Shown here: in pieces, positions 1 through 5,078 of the stretch | Numbering within the stretch: position 1 is the first letter of the stretch | Layout of the letters: each line of letters opens with the position of its first letter | Source: Flammeovirgaceae bacterium | Lineage (GTDB): Bacteria > Bacteroidota > Bacteroidia > Cytophagales > MED-G16 | Direction: 5' to 3' | DNA length: 10,402 bases | NCBI GenBank assembly: GCA_002696995.1 | Contig: NZUF01000008.1 | Coordinates: forward strand, 1 to 10,402 | The notes under the pieces: model-generated | The model's database searches: none | What the model was told of the DNA's origin: nothing | What the model saw: the letters and a program-made list of their open reading frames with translations, nothing else | Program-made: the position numbers and the translations under genes

Positions 1-1
1 T

Positions 2-343
2 ATAAATGATTCAATATCTTTTGTTAATGAAAAAGAAAAGCCTTTAGCTCTATATATTTTTAGTAATAACAAAAAAAATATCAATAAAATATTAAATGAA
101 ACTTCATCTGGTGGTATATGTATAAATCATAGTACACTCCACTATTCTAATTATAATCTACCCTTTGGTGGTATAGGAAATAGTGGCTTTGGGAAATGCC
201 ATGGTATATATGGATTTAAAGAGTTCTCAAATCAAAAAAGTATACTAGAACAATTTTCTTCTTTTAGCCCAACTGATTTATTAGTTCCACCATATAATAG
301 GTTTAAACAAAACCTTATTGATCTAATAATCAAATATTTTTAA
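2..343 (+). CDS. Aldehyde dehydrogenase, C-terminal 113 residues (partial)
   Basis: This is the 3' end of an NAD(P)+-dependent aldehyde dehydrogenase, which oxidises aldehydes to carboxylic acids in the cytoplasm; the start lies outside the window. The reading frame is open from base 2 to a TAA stop. The visible part has the C-terminal signatures of the superfamily, in the form seen in class 3 (ALDH3-like) enzymes: a PLALYIFSNN stretch (residues 14-23 of the fragment), SGGICIN (36-42) with its conserved Asn, LPFGGIGNSGFGKCHG (53-68), and a following GFKEFSNQKS segment that resembles the GF..FS.QKSV pattern of that class. The catalytic Cys and the Rossmann fold are upstream and cannot be checked. 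The substrate is unknown. The last 14 bases overlap the 3' end of smpB on the other strand, so the two genes converge with no space for a terminator. Confidence 0.93.
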   Translation: MNDSISFVNEKEKPLALYIFSNNKKNINKILNETSSGGICINHSTLHYSNYNLPFGGIGNSGFGKCHGIYGFKEFSNQKSILEQFSSFSPTDLLVPPYNRFKQNLIDLIIKYF

Positions 344-785
344 GACTTTCTCTTAAGTTTCTATCAATATCTCTTTTTTTAATGTCTTCTCTTTTATCAA
401 ATGATTTTTTGCCTTTACCTAATCCAATTTCAAGTTTCACATATCCTCTATTATTAATAAATAATTTTATTGGAACTATTGATAATTTTTTTTCTGTTAC
501 CTTTTTTTTGATTTGTTTAATTTCATTTTTATTTAAAAGTAATTTTCTATCTCTATCTGGATCATGATTATTAATATTACCATATAAATATTCCGAAATA
601 TTCATTCCTTTTAAGTACACCTGATCATCAATAATTAAACAATATGAGTTTGAAAAATTCACTTTGGACTCTTTTAATGATTTAATTTCTGTTCCTTTTA
701 ATACCATTCCAGCAGTATATTTATCAGAAATATCATAATTAAAATTTGCCTTTTTATTTTTTATTAGAAAATTTTTAAAATTCAT
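330..785 (-). CDS. smpB: SsrA-binding protein SmpB (trans-translation)
   Basis: SmpB binds tmRNA and delivers it to ribosomes stalled on broken mRNA, so that the nascent peptide is tagged and the ribosome released. The 151-residue product has the usual family length and landmarks: NKKANFNYDISDKYTAGMVL near the N-terminus, GTEIKSL (31-37), HDPDRDRKLLL (74-84), and the basic tail GLGKGKKSFDKREDIKKRD (121-139), the region that in known SmpB proteins forms a helix in the mRNA channel. I chose the ATG at 785. A longer in-frame ORF reaches 863, but its extra 26 residues lie inside tsaD, are not SmpB-like, and would displace the canonical start MNFKNFLIKNKKANF. The ATG lies one base after the tsaD stop (TAA-A-ATG), which suggests one transcript and translational coupling. 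The 3' end overlaps the convergent aldehyde dehydrogenase gene by 14 bases. The stop codon is TGA. The tmRNA gene itself is not in this window. Confidence 0.96.
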   Translation of the reverse strand: MNFKNFLIKNKKANFNYDISDKYTAGMVLKGTEIKSLKESKVNFSNSYCLIIDDQVYLKGMNISEYLYGNINNHDPDRDRKLLLNKNEIKQIKKKVTEKKLSIVPIKLFINNRGYVKLEIGLGKGKKSFDKREDIKKRDIDRNLRESLKNI

Positions 786-786
786 T

Positions 787-1794
787 TTATTCAATATTTT
801 GTTTTGAAAATGGGACAATATCAAAATCTGAAAAGGAATTATCTTTATACAAATAATAAGCATAATTAGCTATCATTGCAGCGTTATCAGTACAATATTC
901 CATTTCGGGTATATGAATTTTAATATTTATAGATTTTGAAAGCTTAGAAATTTCTTTTCTTAGATAAGAATTAGCTGCAACTCCTCCACAAATTGAAACA
1001 TCAGAAACTTTATAATCATTTATAACCTTTTTAAGTTTCAAAATTAACATACTTATAAGCTTAGATTGAATAGACGCACATATGTCTTTTAAATTATCTT
1101 CAATAAATTTTGGATTCTTTTTTAATTCTTTTTTTATAAAATATAAAAATGATGTTTTAATACCACTAAAAGAATAATCATAACCATCTACTTTAGTATC
1201 TGGAAAAGAATAGGAATTAGAGTTACCTTCAATTGACAACTTATCTATTAAAGGGCCTCCAGGGTAATCTAATCCTAATATTTTAGCACATTTATCAAAA
1301 GCTTCTCCTACTGCATCATCTCTTGTTTCACCAATAATTGTCATCTTATCATATGTTTCTACTAAAATTATTTGGGTATGACCTCCACTAACTAGAAGAG
1401 AAATAAATGGATAAATAATTTTTTTCATATTTATAGTGTGAGAAAAAGCATGAGCTTTAAGATGATTAACTCCTATTATAGGAATATTCAATGCATAACC
1501 TAAAGATTTTGAGAATGTTGAACCAACAAGTAATGATCCTAATAAACCTGGGCCTATAGTAAATGCTATTGCATCTAATGTTTTTTTATTTATTCCTGCT
1601 TCATCTAAAGCTCTCTCAACTATATAAATTATATTTTTTTGATGAGCTCTTGATGCTATCTCAGGTACTACCCCACCTAGCTTTGAATGATCAATTTGAG
1701 AAGATACAATATTTGATTTAATTATACCATTAGATATAACTGAAGCAGAGGTATCATCGCAAGATGTTTCAATAGCTAATATTGAGTTATTCAT
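787..1794 (-). CDS. tsaD: tRNA t6A threonylcarbamoyltransferase TsaD
   Basis: TsaD (formerly Gcp/YgjD) transfers the threonylcarbamoyl group from threonylcarbamoyl-AMP to A37 of tRNAs that read ANN codons, together with TsaB and TsaE; it is a cytoplasmic and normally essential protein. The 335-residue product is full length. It opens with ILAIETSCDDTSASV (5-19), the ASKHA-fold nucleotide-binding strand. It has the metal-binding pair H111 and H115 in HLKAHAFSH, SGGHT (136-140), the GEAFDKCAKILGLDYPGGP stretch (163-181), ICGGVAANSYLR (268-279), and the third metal ligand D303 in EYCTDNAAMIA. No key residue is missing. The ATG at 1794 gives the canonical N-terminus MNNSILAIETSCDDT. A -7 type promoter box sits 18 bases upstream of it, divergent from rnpB. 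smpB follows after one base. The partner genes tsaB and tsaE are not in the window. Confidence 0.97.
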   Translation of the reverse strand: MNNSILAIETSCDDTSASVISNGIIKSNIVSSQIDHSKLGGVVPEIASRAHQKNIIYIVERALDEAGINKKTLDAIAFTIGPGLLGSLLVGSTFSKSLGYALNIPIIGVNHLKAHAFSHTINMKKIIYPFISLLVSGGHTQIILVETYDKMTIIGETRDDAVGEAFDKCAKILGLDYPGGPLIDKLSIEGNSNSYSFPDTKVDGYDYSFSGIKTSFLYFIKKELKKNPKFIEDNLKDICASIQSKLISMLILKLKKVINDYKVSDVSICGGVAANSYLRKEISKLSKSINIKIHIPEMEYCTDNAAMIANYAYYLYKDNSFSDFDIVPFSKQNIE

Positions 1795-1811
1795 TTTTTA
1801 AAAAATTTAAA

Positions 1812-1819
1812 CAAAAATA
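1812..1819 (-). promoter_or_regulatory. Bacteroidetes-type -7 promoter box for tsaD-smpB
   Basis: On the minus strand these bases read TATTTTTG, an exact match to the Bacteroidetes sigma-70 (SigABfr-like) -7 consensus TAnnTTTG. By analogy with the rnpB promoter next to it, transcription would begin near 1807, giving a 5' leader of about 13 bases before the ATG at 1794. No convincing -33 TTTG box is visible at the expected distance. The box is only four bases from the divergent rnpB -7 box. Confidence 0.5.
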
Positions 1820-1823
1820 TATA

Positions 1824-1831
1824 TACTTTTG
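1824..1831 (+). promoter_or_regulatory. Bacteroidetes-type -7 promoter box for rnpB
   Basis: The bases TACTTTTG match TAnnTTTG exactly. They end four bases before 1836, the first base of the P1 helix of RNase P RNA, which is a natural place for the transcript to start. This agreement between the RNA structure and the consensus makes it the best supported promoter in the window. The -33 position holds only AT-rich sequence without a clear TTG. Confidence 0.65.
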
Positions 1832-1835
1832 CGAT

Positions 1836-2182
1836 GTAAGTCGTCTTATCGCTTCATATTTTGAAGAGGAAAGTCCGGACAATACAGAGCATTATACTTC
1901 TTAACTGGAAGGTCTCTTTAGAGAACAGATAGTGCAACAGAAAATAAACCGCCAATTTGGTAAGGGTGAAAAGGTAAGGTAAGAGCTTACCGGTCAGGTA
2001 GTGATATCTGATGCTTTGTAAACCTTATAAATTGAAAGATCAAGCAATTCGAATGTTAATAACATATAGTTGCTCGCTATAAATCGAATGGGTAGATTGA
2101 TAGAACTTAGTAGTAATATTAAGTCTAGATAAATGATAAGAATCTGATAATATCAGATACAGAATCCGGCTTATAGACTTAC
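1836..2182 (+). ncRNA. rnpB: RNase P RNA, bacterial type A
   Basis: This is the catalytic RNA of RNase P, which cleaves the 5' leader from pre-tRNAs. About 347 nt long, it carries the hallmark conserved blocks: GAGGAAAGTCCGGAC (1866-1880, 5' side of helix P4), AGTGCAACAGAAAATAAACC (1931-1950), and ACAGAATCCGGCTTATAG (2159-2176, 3' side of P4). The ends are set by a perfect 7-bp P1 helix, GTAAGTC (1836-1842) with GACTTAC (2176-2182). P3 is the short hairpin CTTCA/TGAAG around 1852-1866. P12 is GGTAAG (1973-1978) with CTTACC (1986-1991). The GGGTAG at 2090-2095 corresponds to the L15 loop whose GGU pairs with the tRNA 3' CCA. The helices are unusually A-U rich compared with well-known homologues, which fits the base composition of the genome. 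The -7 box lies just upstream and a T8 run follows immediately. No protein-coding frame is intended here. Confidence 0.95.
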
Positions 2183-2212
2183 TTTTTTTTAAGAAAATTT
2201 GATAGAATTTTC
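2183..2212 (+). terminator. Possible terminator of rnpB (T-run plus AT-rich hairpin)
   Basis: The closing strand of P1 is followed at once by eight T residues (2183-2190), so P1 plus the U-tract may itself act as an intrinsic terminator or define the mature 3' end. Just downstream is a 7-bp perfect inverted repeat, GAAAATT (2193-2199) and AATTTTC (2206-2212) with a six-base loop, then a partial T-run. The stem has only one G-C pair, so it is weak. It overlaps the 3' end of the small lipoprotein gene on the opposite strand. Confidence 0.4.
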
Positions 2213-2311
2213 AGTTTTATTTAATTGATTATCTATTGAAGAATATGTAGGACAGAGTTTTCTCTCACAAGATGAAAAAAGAATCAATAAGATTACAAGT
2301 AATTTTTTCAC
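2189..2311 (-). CDS. Small predicted lipoprotein, 40 residues
   Basis: This short gene starts with GTG and encodes a 40-residue protein beginning MKKLLVILLILFSSCERKLC. It has a two-lysine n-region, a hydrophobic h-region (residues 4-12) and a lipobox LFSSC with the lipidated Cys at position 15. The predicted mature peptide of only 26 residues contains a second Cys at 20 in KLCPTYSSIDNQ. Cleavage by signal peptidase II and anchoring in a membrane facing the periplasm are inferred. Small Bacteroidetes lipoproteins with a similar Cys-Pro-x-Tyr motif exist to my recollection, but I cannot name a function. Support for the gene comes from the signal peptide layout and from a TATCTTTA box placed to give a leader of about 12 bases, like its neighbours. 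It converges with rnpB, its TAA stop reaching into the T-run after that RNA. Weak points are the short length, the GTG start and the AT-rich context. Confidence 0.7.
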   Translation of the reverse strand: MKKLLVILLILFSSCERKLCPTYSSIDNQLNKTENSIKFS

Positions 2312-2327
2312 TATTATTTTTCTATAG

Positions 2328-2335
2328 TAAAGATA
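2328..2335 (-). promoter_or_regulatory. Candidate -7 promoter box for the small lipoprotein
   Basis: The minus strand reads TATCTTTA, seven of eight bases of TAnnTTTG with A in place of the final G. Using the spacing seen at rnpB, transcription would start near 2323, about 12 bases before the GTG codon at 2311. No -33 element is recognisable. Confidence 0.35.
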
Positions 2336-2373
2336 CAAAACTTTATTCATTTAATAAAAACTAAAACATTCTG

Positions 2374-4332
2374 ATGCCAAATAAACTTTATAAGGAGAAA
2401 AGTTATTATCTACAACAACATTCAAAAAATCCAATAAATTGGTATCCTTGGAATAAAGAAGCTTTAAATAAATCAAAGAAGGAAAATAAGATTATAATTT
2501 TAAGTATTGGTTATTCAAGTTGTCATTGGTGTCATGTGATGGAAAAAGAATCATTTCAAAATACTTCAATTTCAAAATTTATGAATGATAATTTTATTTC
2601 TATTAAGGTTGATAGAGAAGAGAGACCAGACATCGATAATTTATATATGGAAGCATTACAATATATGGGTATACAAGGAGGATGGCCATTAAATGTATTT
2701 CTATTACCTAATTTAAAACCATTTTATGGAGGAACTTACTTTAATCCTAATCAATGGTATAGTATTTTAAATAACATTTTAGAAGCATACACCTCAAATA
2801 AAAAGGAATTCACAAAGTCTTCAGAAAAATTCACAAAAGATTTAAAAAAATCTCACAGTGAAAAATATAGTACAAAAAATGAATTTTCTATTAAAACTCT
2901 TGTTAATGAGATCAAAATTAAATTTGATTATGAAGATGGTGGTATTGATAAAGTTCAAAAATTTCCTATGCCTTCACTATGGAATTCTCTTCTTTTTTAT
3001 TCTTATAATAAAAATGATAAAGAGATTTTTAATCATATTTCTAATACAATAGACAAAATAATTGAAGGAGGAATATACGATCAATTAAAAGGTGGGTTTT
3101 ATAGATATTCAACAGATAAAAAGTGGATAATACCTCATTTTGAAAAAATGTTATATGATAACGGACAATTATTAGAACTTTTATCAAATATGTATTCAAT
3201 CACCAAAAAAGAAAGGTTTAAAGATGTAATTAAAGATACAATTAAGTGGGTTACCGATGAGATGAGTAATAATTTTGGTGGTTTTTATTCTTCTATAGAT
3301 GCTGATTCTGAAGGAAAAGAGGGTAAATATTATTTATGGGATTACGATGAGATTAAAAATATTTTGAATAAAGAAGATTTAAATTTGGCAAAAAAAGTAT
3401 TTAAGATTTCATTAAAAGGAGAATTAAATAAAAAAATTATTTTAAAAAGAAAATATTTTAAATCTGAAAAAAAAGAAAAAATTAATGATTTAAAAAGAAA
3501 ATTATTAAAAGTTAGAGAATCAAGAGTTAAACCAGTAACAGATAAAAAAATAATTCTAAGTTGGAATTCAATAATGTTAAAAGGAATTCTATCAAGTTAC
3601 CAAGCGACTGGAAATGAAAAATATCTTTCCATTGCTACCAAAAATGCAGAATTTTTAAAAAATGAATTTTTAAAAAAGAAAAAGTTAAAAAGAATACATA
3701 AAAGTAAAATAAATGCATTTTTAGAAGATTATGCACATACAATTAGTGCATTTATTAAATTATTTGAGACAACTCAAAAGATTAAATATTTAGAGATAGC
3801 TAGAAATTTATTAGAGGATTCTATTAAACTATTTTATAATAATAAAAATAAAATGTTTTATTTCAGCGGATCAAATAATGAAAAATTACTTACAAATAAA
3901 ATTGAAATTTTTGATAATGTAATACCATCTTCTAATTCAGTAATGTTTCATAACCTTCTAATTCTAGGAAAAATTTATAATGACAAGTTATATATTAACC
4001 TATATAATGAAATGACAAAAAAGTTAAAAAAATATTTAAATAATTATGAGTTCATGTCTAACTGGATTTTTATAAATGAAATAAATCAAAAAATGATTAA
4101 TGAAATAGAGATAAAAGATATTTCCTATAACCACAAAATAACAAAAGAAATAAATTCATGGTATTTACCAAATAAGATACTTATGTATAATAACAGACCA
4201 TTTTCACTTAACACTAAACATGAAAATTTAAAACTAAGTATTTATTTATGCCGTAATAATGTATGTAATGAAACAATACATTCAATAAATAATTTAAAAA
4301 AAACAATAATTTCTAATCAACCTGGTTATTAA
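2374..4332 (+). CDS. YyaL/SPATA20-type thioredoxin-domain protein (DUF255)
   Basis: The 652-residue product is a full-length member of the conserved family that includes Bacillus YyaL and human SPATA20. The N-terminal domain (about 1-165) is thioredoxin-like: GYSSCHWCHVMEKESF (46-61) carries the CxxC motif C50-H-W-C53, followed by KVDREERPDID (78-88), GGWPLNVFLLP (102-112) and PFYGGTYF (116-123). The remainder (about 175-625) is an alpha/alpha toroid resembling six-hairpin glycosidases or N-acyl-glucosamine epimerases, with PHFEKMLYDN (254-263), FYSSIDADSEG (304-314), a DKKIILSWN segment (390-398), LEDYA (450-454) and IPSSNSV (517-523). C626 and C631 form a late Cys pair. No signal peptide is seen, so it is probably cytoplasmic. 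The biochemical role of the family is not established; redox or sugar-related activity is only suggested by the folds. The lipoprotein gene follows after three bases, so the two may be cotranscribed. I see no clear promoter box before the start. Confidence 0.92.
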   Translation: MPNKLYKEKSYYLQQHSKNPINWYPWNKEALNKSKKENKIIILSIGYSSCHWCHVMEKESFQNTSISKFMNDNFISIKVDREERPDIDNLYMEALQYMGIQGGWPLNVFLLPNLKPFYGGTYFNPNQWYSILNNILEAYTSNKKEFTKSSEKFTKDLKKSHSEKYSTKNEFSIKTLVNEIKIKFDYEDGGIDKVQKFPMPSLWNSLLFYSYNKNDKEIFNHISNTIDKIIEGGIYDQLKGGFYRYSTDKKWIIPHFEKMLYDNGQLLELLSNMYSITKKERFKDVIKDTIKWVTDEMSNNFGGFYSSIDADSEGKEGKYYLWDYDEIKNILNKEDLNLAKKVFKISLKGELNKKIILKRKYFKSEKKEKINDLKRKLLKVRESRVKPVTDKKIILSWNSIMLKGILSSYQATGNEKYLSIATKNAEFLKNEFLKKKKLKRIHKSKINAFLEDYAHTISAFIKLFETTQKIKYLEIARNLLEDSIKLFYNNKNKMFYFSGSNNEKLLTNKIEIFDNVIPSSNSVMFHNLLILGKIYNDKLYINLYNEMTKKLKKYLNNYEFMSNWIFINEINQKMINEIEIKDISYNHKITKEINSWYLPNKILMYNNRPFSLNTKHENLKLSIYLCRNNVCNETIHSINNLKKTIISNQPGY

Positions 4333-4335
4333 ATC

Positions 4336-5076
4336 ATGAAGAATCTCATACTGATTTCTCTTTTTATCCTTTTTATTTCGTGCGAAAAAGATGAAGGAAT
4401 ATCAAAAATCCCTTCAATATCTTATGATAAGATAGAATTTAAAAAAAGTACTAATAATTTAAATCAAGACTCTCTAATACTTACAATAAATTTTATAGAT
4501 GGAGATGGTAATCTTGGTTTATCTAATGATGAGAACAATTATCCCTACCATCCCTATAATGCAATAATTGATCAAGATTTTAATTGGGTAACATTTGGAT
4601 CAAACTCTGTTAATCCACCATTATATGTTTATGAACCGAATGGAACATATTATCCATTTAGCACAGAAGATAATAGACCAAGCTATAATTGTGAAAACTA
4701 CATTATTGATACAATTAGCTCATCATCTCAACTTGATACTTTTTTAATTCAGAAAAATAATTTCAATAAAAATATTTTTGTGGAATTCTTGAAAAAAGAA
4801 AATAACGATTTTATAATAATTGATTGGAAAAGAATTTTTGATGAAGAGTTTGGTTGCGGAATTGATTTCAATTCTAGATTTCCACCTCTAAATATATCTA
4901 ACTCTTCACAATTACTTTCTGGAAAACTTAGGTATGGTATGGTTTCATATGGATTTGATATGATTCTTAAAAATGATATTTTTAAATTAAGAGTTCATAT
5001 TATAGACAGAGAATTAAATGAGAGTAATATTATTGAAACACCTGAAGTTACATTAGAGGAAATTCTTGTAGAATAA
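4336..5076 (+). CDS. Predicted lipoprotein of unknown function with DGDGNLG motif
   Basis: The 246-residue product has a type II signal peptide: a hydrophobic stretch LILISLFILF and the lipobox LFISC with C16 as the predicted lipidated residue, followed by EKDEG. The mature part is likely anchored in the inner or outer membrane. It contains FIDGDGNLGLSNDENN (53-68), an acidic motif common in uncharacterised Bacteroidetes lipoproteins that may bind calcium. It also has two further cysteines (C119, C174), FNSRFPPL (178-185), and a C-terminal part predicted to be mostly beta strand that ends LRVHIIDRELNESNIIETPE. I recognise the general type but not a specific function. The gene starts three bases after the stop of the YyaL-like gene, which suggests cotranscription, although the location outside the cytoplasm argues against direct partnership. 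Its stop is two bases from the stop of the convergent E1 gene. Confidence 0.85.
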   Translation: MKNLILISLFILFISCEKDEGISKIPSISYDKIEFKKSTNNLNQDSLILTINFIDGDGNLGLSNDENNYPYHPYNAIIDQDFNWVTFGSNSVNPPLYVYEPNGTYYPFSTEDNRPSYNCENYIIDTISSSSQLDTFLIQKNNFNKNIFVEFLKKENNDFIIIDWKRIFDEEFGCGIDFNSRFPPLNISNSSQLLSGKLRYGMVSYGFDMILKNDIFKLRVHIIDRELNESNIIETPEVTLEEILVE

Positions 5077-5078
5077 AT

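Noticed and set aside
382..567. Plus-strand 61-residue open frame opposite smpB
   Set aside because: It is the complement of a well-supported SmpB gene; its hydrophobic, low-complexity composition is what the opposite strand of a Lys-rich AT-rich gene gives.
786..863. In-frame upstream extension of smpB to an ATG at 863
   Set aside because: The extra 26 residues lie wholly inside the tsaD coding sequence and do not resemble SmpB. The ATG at 785 gives the canonical N-terminus and sits one base after the tsaD stop.
2272..2364. Plus-strand 30-codon frame beginning ATG-AAA-AAA between rnpB and the YyaL-like gene
   Set aside because: It overlaps the minus-strand lipoprotein gene, has no convincing signal peptide or lipobox, and is shorter and less structured than the opposing frame.
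2858..3052. 64-residue open frame in another frame of the YyaL-like gene
   Set aside because: It lies entirely within a conserved gene, has no recognisable motif, and is explained as a shadow frame.
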